Assembly (NCBI RefSeq): GCF_900240315.1
Contig: NZ_OEPZ01000003.1
Span: forward strand, 186,001-250,000
Direction of reading: 5' to 3'
Source of the DNA: Dorea phocaeensis
GTDB lineage: Bacteria > Bacillota > Clostridia > Lachnospirales > Lachnospiraceae
DNA: 64,000 bases
Part shown: piece by piece, positions 7,723 through 16,265 of the stretch
Layout: every line of letters begins with the position of its first letter
Numbering within the stretch: position 1 is the first letter of the stretch
Made by a program: the position numbers and the translations under genes
Notes under the pieces: model-generated
Database searches by the model: none
Told to the model about the DNA's origin: nothing
Seen by the model: only the letters and a program-made list of their open reading frames with translations

Positions 7723-9348
7723 TTACTGAATCTCTCGGATCTTCTTGCGAAGTCCCAGTACCTGTCCCGGCGCTACAGACAGTTCGTCAATACCCAAAGA
7801 AATAAAGTACTCTGTCATCTCCAGGTCTGCCGCCAGATCTCCGCAGATACTAATCCGCTTATCCTCCAAATGTACGTTGTTTGTAATGATACGGATCATC
7901 TTCAAAAGTGCCGGATGATGGGCATCGTAATGTCCCTCCAGTCTTTCATTTAAGCGATCCATTCCTAAAGTAAACTGGCTTAAATCATTCGTTCCGATGC
8001 TGAAAAAATCTGCCTCTCTTGCCAGTTCGCCACTGATCATAACCGCTGCCGGCGTCTCAATCATCACACCAACTTGAATATTTTCATTGTAAGAGATCTT
8101 CTTCTCTTTTAATTCCTTTTTTGCTTTCTCCAGCTGTCGCTTTGCCTGACGCAGTTCCTCAATCGAAGAAATCATCGGGAACATCACTGCAATATTGCCA
8201 TACATGGATGCCCGCAGAATCGCCCGCAAGTGAGTGCGGAAAATTTCATCCTTCTCCAGCATGACACGGATTCCCCGATATCCCAAAGCCGGATTGGGAT
8301 CTCCATTAAGATCTAGGCAATTCACCTGCTTGTCTCCTCCTAAATCTGCTGTTCGGATTACAACCCGTTTCTCCCCCATGGCCTCTGCCGCCAATCGGAA
8401 CACCTGGAACTGCTGTTCTTCTGTAGGCGGCTTTGTTCCGCTCTCCATATACAGGAATTCACTTCGGAACAGTCCGATTCCTCCGGCGTCACTTCGGATC
8501 ACATTTTCAATATCCTCTCTGGTACCGATATTGGCGCAGACGTCAATTTTCTGTCCGCTCTGAGTGATATTTTCTTTTCCCTTCAGACGCTCCAGATTTA
8601 CCGTCTGGGTATGATCGATCTCCTGTCTTTGCTTCATCTTACTGATGGTGGTATAATCCGGTTCAATATAAACCTTTCCTTCAAATCCATCGACAATAAT
8701 TGTCTTTCCATCGTAATCTTTCTTTAACGCCTCTCCAAGACCGATCACCGATGGAATGCCTTTCGTACGCGCCAGAATTGCTGTATGGGAATTGATCGTT
8801 CCGTAACGAGTCACAAATCCCAACACCTGCGTCTTGTCAAGCTGAACCGCCTCACTTGGATATAGTTCTCCCGCTGCTAATATGAAGGGTTCATCGGTCA
8901 GCATCTTATCCTTCCAGGTTCTGGAAAGAATCCGAAGCACACGGGTTGCTACGTCTTTGACGTCCACATCCCGCCCCTGCACATAATTTTTTTCCTTCTC
9001 GGCTGCAGTGGCAATGAACTCTTCTGTTGCCTTCTGCATCGCATACTCGGCATTTAATTTATGTTCCACGATAATACCGGTAATCTGGTCAATATAGTCT
9101 GTATCCTCCAGAATCATCTGCTGCATCTCAAAGATTGCCGCATTGGCATCTCCTACCTCTTTTGCGGCAGTGTCGTAGAGAATCTTAAGCTCCAGCAAAG
9201 CCTTTTGTCTTGCCTTCTGAAACCGCATAACTTCCTTCTCTACATCCTTTACATAAATACGGCGGACTTCCTTGGTATCCCGCTTATAAAAATTCAGCTT
9301 TCCAATGGCAATCCCTTCGGACACCTTTTTCCCTGTTAATGTAATCAT
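7723..9348 (-). CDS. ptsI: PTS Enzyme I, second copy
   Basis: 541-residue Enzyme I paralogue. Phosphorylated His188 in I-N-S-H-T-A-I-L-A-R, PEP-site G-I-G-L-F-R-S-E-F-L, C-terminal I-S-I-C-G-D-L-A-A-D. Core motifs are intact, so it should be catalytically competent. It differs widely from the copy at 1946-3568 outside these motifs, so this is not a recent duplication. It has its own promoter and terminator and no HPr gene next to it. It probably serves the general PTS, with an HPr gene elsewhere, while the other copy belongs to the fructose cassette; the two could also exchange phosphate. Start has AAAGGATAAG upstream. Confidence 0.93.
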   Translation of the reverse strand: MITLTGKKVSEGIAIGKLNFYKRDTKEVRRIYVKDVEKEVMRFQKARQKALLELKILYDTAAKEVGDANAAIFEMQQMILEDTDYIDQITGIIVEHKLNAEYAMQKATEEFIATAAEKEKNYVQGRDVDVKDVATRVLRILSRTWKDKMLTDEPFILAAGELYPSEAVQLDKTQVLGFVTRYGTINSHTAILARTKGIPSVIGLGEALKKDYDGKTIIVDGFEGKVYIEPDYTTISKMKQRQEIDHTQTVNLERLKGKENITQSGQKIDVCANIGTREDIENVIRSDAGGIGLFRSEFLYMESGTKPPTEEQQFQVFRLAAEAMGEKRVVIRTADLGGDKQVNCLDLNGDPNPALGYRGIRVMLEKDEIFRTHLRAILRASMYGNIAVMFPMISSIEELRQAKRQLEKAKKELKEKKISYNENIQVGVMIETPAAVMISGELAREADFFSIGTNDLSQFTLGMDRLNERLEGHYDAHHPALLKMIRIITNNVHLEDKRISICGDLAADLEMTEYFISLGIDELSVAPGQVLGLRKKIREIQ

Positions 9349-9404
9349 ACAAACTTATCCTTTACTCTATTTTTCTCCAAATTTAAAGTCATTTAAACAA
9401 CTAT

Positions 9405-9433
9405 ACTTTACACGCTCCCTATTCGTTCGTCAA
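9405..9433 (-). promoter_or_regulatory. Promoter of the second ptsI
   Basis: Minus strand TTGACG (9433-9428), 17-base spacer, TAAAGT (9410-9405). Moderate match; lies between the cysK stop and ptsI. Confidence 0.5.
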
Positions 9434-9442
9434 GGAAAATGA

Positions 9443-10372
9443 TTACGCAAACAGAGGAGTTGACAGGTACCTTTCTCCGGTATCCGGTAAGATAACAACA
9501 ATGTGTTTTCCGGCATTTTCCGGACGCTTTGCAAGTGCGATTGCCGCATGAAGCGCTGCTCCTGAAGTAATGCCTGTCAGTACCCCCTGCTTTCTTGCCA
9601 GCAGTCGGGCAGCCTCATATGCTTCTTCCTCTTTTACCTTGAAGACCTCATCATAGATTTGTGTATCTAAAATTTCCGGAACAAAACCTGCCCCGATTCC
9701 CTGAAGTCCATGAGGCCCTTTCTCTCCGCCTGAGAGAACCGGAGAACCTTCCGGCTCCACAGCCACCACCTGAACCTTCGGATTCTTCTCTTTTAAGAAG
9801 CGTCCCGTTCCCGTCACGGTTCCTCCCGTTCCTGCTCCTGCCACAAAGATATCCACCGCTCCCTCTAGGTCTTCCCAGATTTCCGGTCCTGTCGTCTCGT
9901 AATGTGCCTTTGGATTAGCCGGATTTACGAATTGACCCAGCACCATTGCATTTTCCATCTCACGCGCCAGTTCTTCCGCTTTCCGAATGGCGCCGTCCAT
10001 ACCTGCCTTGCCATCCGTCAAAACAATCTCTGCTCCATATCCTTGCAGCAGCTTTCTTCTTTCTATACTCATAGTCTCCGGCATGGTAAAAATTGCCCGG
10101 TATCCTCTGGCGGCCGCAATAGAAGCAAGCCCGATTCCGGTATTTCCACTGGTCGGCTCAATAATCGTTGCCCCCGGCGCCAGAAGTCCTTTTTCTTCCG
10201 CGTCCCGAATCATAGATAATGCCACTCTGTCTTTGACACTTCCCGCCGGATTGAATAATTCCAGTTTCACATAAATTCTGGCAGCAAGTCCCAGTTCCTT
10301 CTCAATTCCTTCCACCTCCATAAGTGGTGTCTTTCCAATCAATTCCTCTACACTGTGATAAATATTTCCCAT
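9443..10372 (-). CDS. cysK: Cysteine synthase A (O-acetylserine sulfhydrylase)
   Basis: 309 residues, usual CysK length. PLP lysine Lys47 in S-V-K-D-R-V; substrate loop P-T-S-G-N-T-G at 73-79; glycine-rich phosphate loop G-T-G-G-T at about 181-185. It makes L-cysteine from O-acetylserine and sulfide in the cytoplasm. AGGAGG precedes the ATG by 8 bases. It stands alone with its own promoter; no cysE or T-box-like leader was recognised. Cystathionine beta-synthase-like specificity is less likely because the C-terminal regulatory domain is absent. Confidence 0.93.
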   Translation of the reverse strand: MGNIYHSVEELIGKTPLMEVEGIEKELGLAARIYVKLELFNPAGSVKDRVALSMIRDAEEKGLLAPGATIIEPTSGNTGIGLASIAAARGYRAIFTMPETMSIERRKLLQGYGAEIVLTDGKAGMDGAIRKAEELAREMENAMVLGQFVNPANPKAHYETTGPEIWEDLEGAVDIFVAGAGTGGTVTGTGRFLKEKNPKVQVVAVEPEGSPVLSGGEKGPHGLQGIGAGFVPEILDTQIYDEVFKVKEEEAYEAARLLARKQGVLTGITSGAALHAAIALAKRPENAGKHIVVILPDTGERYLSTPLFA

Positions 10373-10469
10373 CTTTGTTTCCTCCTGTTTCTATTTTCCT
10401 GCTCGTTTTGCTGCATTGCTCCTTCAATCATGGATGAATCCTTTCATCGACTTTTCCCCTCGTGTTTTT

Positions 10470-10497
10470 ATTATATTACGATTCCCCATGTTTTCAA
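10470..10497 (-). promoter_or_regulatory. Promoter of cysK
   Basis: Minus strand TTGAAA (10497-10492), 16-base spacer, TATAAT (10475-10470). Leaves an untranslated leader of roughly 90 bases. Confidence 0.65.
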
Positions 10498-10605
10498 TAT
10501 ATGTCCGCAAATTCCTAATCCGTTTTTTAAATATTTTTCTTTATTATACGTAAAAATGTACTAATAAAATCTTTGTGAAATATAGAAAAAAGAATGTCGA
10601 ATGCA

Positions 10606-10634
10606 TTGACTTTTTTATTAACATGTGCTAATCT
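10606..10634 (+). promoter_or_regulatory. Promoter of the cold-shock gene
   Basis: TTGACT (10606-10611), 17-base spacer, TAATCT (10629-10634). The leader downstream contains a perfect 10-bp A/T stem (10645-10654 with 10660-10669) before the AUGGAGG ribosome binding site. Confidence 0.7.
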
Positions 10635-10708
10635 GACGAAGTATAATCTATAAATTTATTTTATAGATTGTCTCACTTATATTATCTAATTTTTATGGAG
10701 GTATCATA

Positions 10709-10906
10709 ATGAAAGGTACAGTAAAATGGTTTAACAACCAAAAAGGCTACGGTTTCATCTCTGATGAAGCAGGCAACGATGTATTCGTACACTACTCTGG
10801 TCTGAACATGGAAGGCTTCAAGTCTCTGGAAGAAGGGCAGGAAGTAGAATACGATGTAACTGAAGGCGCTAAGGGACCTCAGGCAGTCAACGTAACAAAA
10901 CTTTAA
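10709..10906 (+). CDS. cspA: Cold-shock protein, CspA family
   Basis: 65 residues forming a single cold-shock domain. RNA-binding motifs RNP1 (K-G-Y-G-F-I) and RNP2 (V-F-V-H-Y) are both present with the usual W-F-N lead-in. It is an RNA/ssDNA-binding chaperone of the cytoplasm. Single gene with its own promoter, a leader of about 65-70 bases, and a strong terminator downstream. GGAGG sits 8 bases before the ATG. Confidence 0.95.
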   Translation: MKGTVKWFNNQKGYGFISDEAGNDVFVHYSGLNMEGFKSLEEGQEVEYDVTEGAKGPQAVNVTKL

Positions 10907-11000
10907 TCCCAGCACTAATCGGAATTTAGATGTACCTTTTATATATTATAAACTGAAGTTTGATTTTGATATTTAAAAGTAATACACGAAATGAGATTAT

Positions 11001-11042
11001 GAAAAGACCAGGCAGCTATTTTGCTTCCTGGTCTTTTCATTT
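11001..11042. terminator. Bidirectional terminator between cold-shock gene and the SseB-family gene
   Basis: Long stem GAAAAGACCAGG-AGC / GCT-CCTGGTCTTTTC at 11001-11038. Read on plus it ends the cold-shock transcript; read on minus it follows the gene ending at 11090 and its A-rich arm supplies the T run. Confidence 0.85.
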
Positions 11043-11089
11043 CCCGATCAATACTTTTTATGATCTTGACCTTTATCCTTTGCTTTTAT

Positions 11090-11863
11090 TTAGGCTTCCG
11101 AATCCTGTACCCGCTTTTTCGTAATATTCAAAACCACGTTGACACCGAGTGGATTCACCGCCGTACCGTTCATCTCATCCGTCAGCATCTCCGGAATTTT
11201 AATGCTGTCCACTGCAAATGGGCGGAACTTTCCTTCTCGGTTGAATTTATGGAATTCTTCGATATCCGTAAATACCGGAAGGAATAACTTCCCTTCCTTA
11301 TTCTTTACAGCGCCAAGTCCCTTCTCCTGATCTACAGCTACCAAAAATCTTCCTTTTTGGAATGCGGCCATCATCTCTTCATTCCATTCCTTCATCTCAT
11401 CTGTCATGCCTGCAGATGGATTCCTACGAAGCTCCTGCATAAGATAAAGCGCAGTCAGGTGCATCTGGGGATTTTCTACCCGTTCTTTTCCCTCTTCTAA
11501 TTCCTGATTTGATGTTCTCTTAATCAGATCACTAAGCTGTACGGAAAACTCCTGTTCTGTCCCACGGCCTGCCAGAAGGCAGTTTACGCCAATTGGGTAC
11601 AAACTGGTATAAAAGTTCAGGCGATGCTCTTTTTCAATCTTTACAATCTGAACCGCATAATGCTCTTTCATAAGTTTTTCTGCTTCCCGTCTGGCATCCT
11701 CCTCGGAAAAAAACAGCAGCACTTCATCATCATAGGTTTCCGGATCGCAGAATACCTGCGGCATCTTGGTATACATAGACATCAGCGCATACAGCTCTGG
11801 CGCATCCTTTAACATCATCAGCTGTCTCAAAAATTCCTGCTTTGTTACTTCTCTCTCACTCAT
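11090..11863 (-). CDS. SseB-family protein
   Basis: 257 residues, soluble, no signal peptide. The C-terminal half (about 145-250) matches the SseB N-domain seen in many Gram-positive hypothetical proteins: a G-R-F-L-V-A-V-D segment, L-F-L-P-V-F-T-D followed by E-E-F, then F-A-V-D-S-I and a C-terminal G-V-N-V-V-L-N. The N-terminal half is acidic and helical and unrecognised. Molecular function is unknown; in Salmonella the name refers to a serine-sensitivity phenotype, which says little about this protein. It lies 84 bases downstream of nrdB, past a terminator, so it may have separate expression. Confidence 0.65.
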   Translation of the reverse strand: MSEREVTKQEFLRQLMMLKDAPELYALMSMYTKMPQVFCDPETYDDEVLLFFSEEDARREAEKLMKEHYAVQIVKIEKEHRLNFYTSLYPIGVNCLLAGRGTEQEFSVQLSDLIKRTSNQELEEGKERVENPQMHLTALYLMQELRRNPSAGMTDEMKEWNEEMMAAFQKGRFLVAVDQEKGLGAVKNKEGKLFLPVFTDIEEFHKFNREGKFRPFAVDSIKIPEMLTDEMNGTAVNPLGVNVVLNITKKRVQDSEA

Positions 11864-11895
11864 CTTGTCCTCTTTTCCGGCTCTTTTTCTCTATC

Positions 11896-11931
11896 GAAAA
11901 AAAAGCCTCGTATGCTTCTTACTAGCATACC
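11896..11931 (-). terminator. Terminator after nrdB
   Basis: Minus strand stem GTATGCT / AGCATAC (11930-11924 and 11916-11910), then GAGGC and eight T (11904-11897). Confidence 0.65.
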
Positions 11932-11947
11932 ACAATCCACCTGTAAA

Positions 11948-12991
11948 TTACAAGTCATCTATCAGGGCACTGCTCTTTGCATAAGCCGTGCTTTTCGCCT
12001 CAAAGAAATCCGTCTTAATCATATTGGCATTGGAAAACTGACTCACCCATGCCATACTGTCCGGCTCTTTTTCATGTCCTTCATAGATTGGAGCAAATCC
12101 AAGTCCCATACAGCGCAGATTTCCCAAGTACTGAATATAATCTGTCACCATCTCCTGATTCAGCCCCTTAATCTCATCTCCAATCACATAATGTCCCCAT
12201 CGGATTTCCTGCTCGCAGCCCTCCCGGATCATAGAGCGATAAACTTCCACCTTTTCCTCTGTGAAAAGTTCCGGCTCCTCCTTTTTTAATTCCATCAGAA
12301 TATTCCGAAACAGCCACAGATGTGTATTCTCATCCCGGTTAATATAGCGAATCTCCTGCACTGAGCCGGGCATCTGATGATTTCGTCCCAGGTTATAAAA
12401 AAACATAAATCCGCTGTAAAAATAAATGCCTTCCAGAATATAGTTGGCAATCAGGGTGCGCACCAGCGCTTCCCCACTTTGCTCCTCTTGAAACTCATTA
12501 TAAAGATTACCGATAAATTCATTTCTGGCAAGCAGATGTTCATCTTCCTTCCATTGGTACAACACCGTGTTACGCTCCTGCGGCTCACAAATCGTATCTA
12601 ACATGTAACTGTAGCTCTGACTGTGCACCGCTTCCTGAAACGCCTGAATAGACAGGCACAAATTAATTTCATTGGCTGTCACATATGCCCCGATATTCGG
12701 AAGATTCGCCGTCTGGATACTGTCCAGGAAAATTAAAAACGATAATATCTTATCGTAGGCTCTTCGTTCCGCTTTTGGAAGTTTCCGGTAATCCTTCACA
12801 TCCACTCCCAGATTGATTTCTTCCGGTACCCAAAAATTATTCATCGCCTGCCGGTACCAATCGCTGACCCATTCATATTTCATATGGTTAAAATCATTCA
12901 AATTTGTAGAATTTCCGCCGATCATCCGGCGCTTATGTACCTCTGTATCTCCCAGTGGATTAAACAATGGTTTCTTCGTTAACTTGGACAT
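11948..12991 (-). CDS. nrdB: Ribonucleoside-diphosphate reductase class I, beta subunit
   Basis: 347 residues. It houses the diiron-tyrosyl radical that starts ribonucleotide reduction with NrdA. Metal ligands can be followed: Asp in F-L-D-S-I-Q, the E-x-x-H pair in Q-E-A-V-H-S, Glu in I-L-E-G-I-Y-F, and E-x-x-H in R-D-E-N-T-H. The radical tyrosine is present seven residues after the first ligand Glu (E-A-V-H-S-Q-S-Y), as in E. coli Tyr122. Start at 12991 is supported by GGAGG 7 bases upstream; the longer ORF start (13030) overlaps nrdA. It follows nrdA by 26 bases in the same operon. Confidence 0.92.
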   Translation of the reverse strand: MSKLTKKPLFNPLGDTEVHKRRMIGGNSTNLNDFNHMKYEWVSDWYRQAMNNFWVPEEINLGVDVKDYRKLPKAERRAYDKILSFLIFLDSIQTANLPNIGAYVTANEINLCLSIQAFQEAVHSQSYSYMLDTICEPQERNTVLYQWKEDEHLLARNEFIGNLYNEFQEEQSGEALVRTLIANYILEGIYFYSGFMFFYNLGRNHQMPGSVQEIRYINRDENTHLWLFRNILMELKKEEPELFTEEKVEVYRSMIREGCEQEIRWGHYVIGDEIKGLNQEMVTDYIQYLGNLRCMGLGFAPIYEGHEKEPDSMAWVSQFSNANMIKTDFFEAKSTAYAKSSALIDDL

Positions 12992-13017
12992 TCTCTTCCT
13001 CCTGTTTGCTAAGTTCA

Positions 13018-15279
13018 TTAGGATGAACACACTTCACATTCTTCAACCTCCAGACTTCTGGATCTGATATAATAAATCGTCTTCACACCTTCTTCCCATG
13101 CGAGAAGATAAAGATTCAACACCTTACGGAACGTGTACTCATTGGTAATATAAAGATTCATACTCTGTGCCTGATCGATATGACGCTGTCTTACTCCACA
13201 GGCGCGCACCGACCAGGTCTGATCAATATGATGCGCATTTTTATAATACCAATAGGTATCCATAGACAGATCCGGTGCCACTCGCGGCATCAGGCCATTC
13301 TTTTTTTCCTCCAGGAAATAACGGTTCATCACCGGATCCAGTCCAGCGGTCGTTCCTGCAATAATACTGGTACTGCTGGTCGGCGCTACTGCCATAAGAT
13401 AGCCATTCCGAAGCCCATATTCTGCCACTTCCTCCTGAAGCTTTCTCCATGCATCGTCCGTTAACCCCCGTTCTCTAAAATAATCCCCTGTCTGCCAGGT
13501 ACTTCCCTCGAAATACGCATAGCATCCTTTTTCCTTCGCGATCTTGCAGCTTGCCTTTACCGCAGCATAATGAATCTTCGAAAAAACACGTTCTGCGAAT
13601 GCAAGATGCTCTTCACTTTCCCAAGCGATTCCCCTTTTGGCCAGCATATGATGATATCCGCTGACTCCAAGTCCCACCGGCCGGTACTTTTCATTGTTGA
13701 TCTTCGCATATGGAACCGGGAAAAAGTTCAGATCAATGACATTATCAAGCGCACGCACCACACTTTCCGTCACTTCTAGAACTTCTGCATCATCTTCCAG
13801 ATTAAGCCTTCCCAAAGACAGACTTGCAAGATTGCAGACCACGAACTCTCCCGGCTTTGTAACCGTTACCACAACCGTCTCGCCGTCCACCGTTTCGATC
13901 CGCTGCTCCACCTGATCAATGGCACTCATGTTCTGTGCAATTTCTGTACAGAGATTGCTACAGTAAATCATTCCCTTATGTCGATTTGGATTTGCTCGAT
14001 TGACTAGATCCCGATTAAATGTAAACGGGGTTCCTGTCTCCACTGCGCTTCGAATAATCATACGAATCACATCCTTGATCGGAATCACTCGCTTCTGAAT
14101 CCGTTTATCCTGCACGCAGTCTAAGTATTTCTCCGTCCATTCTTCTCCAAAGCAGTCTTCTAATGCATATCCTTTTACCGTCAGGATCTCATGTGGACAC
14201 ATCAGATACCAGTCCCCTTCAATATGATCCCTGGCCTGCTGCCAGAAGTAATCAGGATAACAGACGGCCGGAAATACATCGTGAGCTTTCATACGGTCAT
14301 CTCCATTATTGGTACGCAGATTCAAGAATTCCGGAAGATCCCGATGCCAGGCATCCAGGTAAACAGCAACTGCTCCCTGGCGCACCCCCAGCTGATCCAC
14401 TGCCACTGCGGTATCGTTCGCCAGTCTGATCCACCTGATCACACCGCCTGCGGCGCCTTCAAATCCCCGAATCGCACTGCCGCTTGCCCGCACTTTTCCA
14501 AAATACATTCCCATACCGCCACCAAATTTACTTACTTTGGCAAAATTATCGATACTCCGGTAAATCCCATCCAGGCTGTCCGGCACCGTGTCAATAAAAC
14601 AAGATGAAAGCTGATGGTAAGGTTTTCTTGCATTGGATAAAGTCGGGGTTGCCATCGTCACCTTCAGTTCGCTTAACATATCATAGAAACGCCGAACCCA
14701 CCGTTCTCGTTCAACCTTCTCCTTCATAGCAAGATGCATGGCAATGCCCAAAAACATTTCCTGGGGTGATTCCATCGGCACTCCTTTTCCGGTACGAATC
14801 ACATATCTTCCAAGTAAAAGGGAGAGTCCAGAATAGTTAAACAGATCATTCCGACTCTCATCCAAAAATTCCGACAACCGTTTCACTTCTTCCTCGCTGT
14901 AGGCTTCAAGAATATACGCCCCATAAAGCCCCTGCTCTGTCAGATACTTAAGGTTCTCATAAAAGCTGTGAATCTGACACTTCTTCCTGTTTTCTTCAAG
15001 CTCCCGATTAAATTCCAGCATCAGAAGCCTGGCTGCAATCATTTCCCATTTGGGTGCCTCCTGCGTCGTCAGCTCCACCGCTGCCCGGATCAACATGGAA
15101 AATCTCTCTTTCTGTTCCATTCCCGGCTTTACAAAAGTCTGATACTTTTTATACAAATGCTCCAGTGCGTACTCTTCCTGCGGATATTCTTTCTGAATTT
15201 TCCTAAGCGTCTGCGTCAATTCTTCCATCTCTTCAAACGTTTCTATCCTAATTTTTTCTTCTATCTTACTAATCTCCAT
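13018..15279 (-). CDS. nrdA: Ribonucleoside-diphosphate reductase class I, alpha subunit, without an N-terminal ATP cone
   Basis: 753 residues. It reduces NDPs to dNDPs. Seen: active-site cysteine in S-S-C-F-I-D, the N-L-C-T-E-I radical/substrate motif, the second redox cysteine in V-C-N-L-A-S-L, the Y-Y-I-R tyrosine pair of the radical path near the C terminus, and a C-terminal C-E-V-C redox pair. The usual N-terminal ATP cone (allosteric activity site) is not recognisable: the protein begins with about 100 helical residues and goes straight into the N-terminal reductase domain. First gene of nrdA-nrdB; GGAGG precedes the ATG. No nrdI or nrdH is nearby. Confidence 0.92.
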   Translation of the reverse strand: MEISKIEEKIRIETFEEMEELTQTLRKIQKEYPQEEYALEHLYKKYQTFVKPGMEQKERFSMLIRAAVELTTQEAPKWEMIAARLLMLEFNRELEENRKKCQIHSFYENLKYLTEQGLYGAYILEAYSEEEVKRLSEFLDESRNDLFNYSGLSLLLGRYVIRTGKGVPMESPQEMFLGIAMHLAMKEKVERERWVRRFYDMLSELKVTMATPTLSNARKPYHQLSSCFIDTVPDSLDGIYRSIDNFAKVSKFGGGMGMYFGKVRASGSAIRGFEGAAGGVIRWIRLANDTAVAVDQLGVRQGAVAVYLDAWHRDLPEFLNLRTNNGDDRMKAHDVFPAVCYPDYFWQQARDHIEGDWYLMCPHEILTVKGYALEDCFGEEWTEKYLDCVQDKRIQKRVIPIKDVIRMIIRSAVETGTPFTFNRDLVNRANPNRHKGMIYCSNLCTEIAQNMSAIDQVEQRIETVDGETVVVTVTKPGEFVVCNLASLSLGRLNLEDDAEVLEVTESVVRALDNVIDLNFFPVPYAKINNEKYRPVGLGVSGYHHMLAKRGIAWESEEHLAFAERVFSKIHYAAVKASCKIAKEKGCYAYFEGSTWQTGDYFRERGLTDDAWRKLQEEVAEYGLRNGYLMAVAPTSSTSIIAGTTAGLDPVMNRYFLEEKKNGLMPRVAPDLSMDTYWYYKNAHHIDQTWSVRACGVRQRHIDQAQSMNLYITNEYTFRKVLNLYLLAWEEGVKTIYYIRSRSLEVEECEVCSS

Positions 15280-15311
15280 TCAAATGCTCCTCCATTTATC
15301 TACGTTTTCCC

Positions 15312-15340
15312 ATTATACCCTCACTTCTCTTCGAATTCAA
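15312..15340 (-). promoter_or_regulatory. Promoter of nrdA-nrdB
   Basis: Minus strand TTGAAT (15340-15335), 17-base spacer, TATAAT (15317-15312). No NrdR-box pair was recognised around it. Confidence 0.7.
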
Positions 15341-15405
15341 GATTCATTCTCATAATTTCAAGGCACTGTACATAGAATAAAGCAATCATCCTTTCAGGAG
15401 TTCTT

Positions 15406-16257
15406 ATGCTGCGTGAAAAACTATCCTTTCGACTCTTCTGTAAACTTGGTTCTGTTCTTCTCTTGTTCACCTGCTGTTTCCTTGCAGGGCAGTATGCGGG
15501 CAAATATACAAAAGAAAAGGCGGAAGAAACTACTTCTTCCGCCTTTTCCGGCTCTGGGACTGCCCCTGCTTCCGAAAACTGGGGCTTAAGCTTTCCTAAG
15601 GAAGGAGCGTCTCCTCAGGCAAATGCCACCCCCGAAGAGCTTTCTGCTTCCTGGGCCTATTACATTGGGAATCCGAAAGAAAAGGTCCTCTACCTTACTT
15701 TCGACTGTGGATTTGAAAACGGCAATACACCTGCCATCCTCAAAGCGTTAAAAAAGCACCACGCTCCAGCCACCTTTTTCGTCGTCGGAAACTTTCTGGA
15801 AACCAGCCCCGATCTCATCCGACAGATGCGAAAAGACGGTCATATCGTTGGCAACCATACCTTCCATCACCCGGATATGTCAAAAATTTCCACCAAAGAA
15901 GCATTTGCCAAAGAGCTCTCTGATGTAGAAAAGCTCTATCAGGAAATCACCGGGGAAGAGATGACCCGCTTTTACCGTCCGCCCCAGGGAATCTATAGTC
16001 CTGGGAATCTTCAAATGGCAAAGGAGCTTGGCTATCGCACCTTCTTCTGGAGCCTTGCCTATGTGGACTGGTACGAAGACAATCAGCCAACGAAAGAGGA
16101 AGCCTTCGCCAAGCTCTTACCCCGCGTCCATCCAGGTGCTGTCGTGCTGCTTCACAACACGTCTGACACCAATGCGGAAATTCTCGATGAACTACTTGGC
16201 AAATGGGAAGATATGGGATATTCTTTCCGCTCCCTTGAAGATCTGATCAAAGAATAA
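15406..16257 (+). CDS. Membrane-anchored polysaccharide deacetylase (PdaA-like)
   Basis: 283 residues. N-terminal uncleaved-type signal anchor at about 10-30, a short Ser/Thr-rich linker, then a NodB-homology deacetylase domain (about 80-280). Motifs: T-F-D-C-G-F (metal-binding aspartates; many homologues have T-F-D-x-G), F-F-V-V-G, and H-T-F-H-H with the zinc histidines, R-P-P-Q-G, and L-L-H-N near the end. Family members deacetylate peptidoglycan N-acetylmuramic acid or GlcNAc; the closest motif pattern is delta-lactam type PdaA. Acts outside the membrane. Divergent from nrdA, and its stop is only 8 bases from the glmS stop on the other strand. AGGAG lies upstream of the ATG. Confidence 0.85.
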   Translation: MLREKLSFRLFCKLGSVLLLFTCCFLAGQYAGKYTKEKAEETTSSAFSGSGTAPASENWGLSFPKEGASPQANATPEELSASWAYYIGNPKEKVLYLTFDCGFENGNTPAILKALKKHHAPATFFVVGNFLETSPDLIRQMRKDGHIVGNHTFHHPDMSKISTKEAFAKELSDVEKLYQEITGEEMTRFYRPPQGIYSPGNLQMAKELGYRTFFWSLAYVDWYEDNQPTKEEAFAKLLPRVHPGAVVLLHNTSDTNAEILDELLGKWEDMGYSFRSLEDLIKE

Positions 16258-16265
16258 CAGAACTT

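Larger units (their letters stand above)
10373..10708. other. Divergent control region between cysK and the cold-shock gene
   Basis: 336 bases without a gene. It holds the cysK promoter (minus) at 10470-10497, the cold-shock promoter (plus) at 10606-10634 and the structured cold-shock leader. The middle part (about 10500-10600) is AT-rich and shows nothing else that could be named. Confidence 0.6.
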
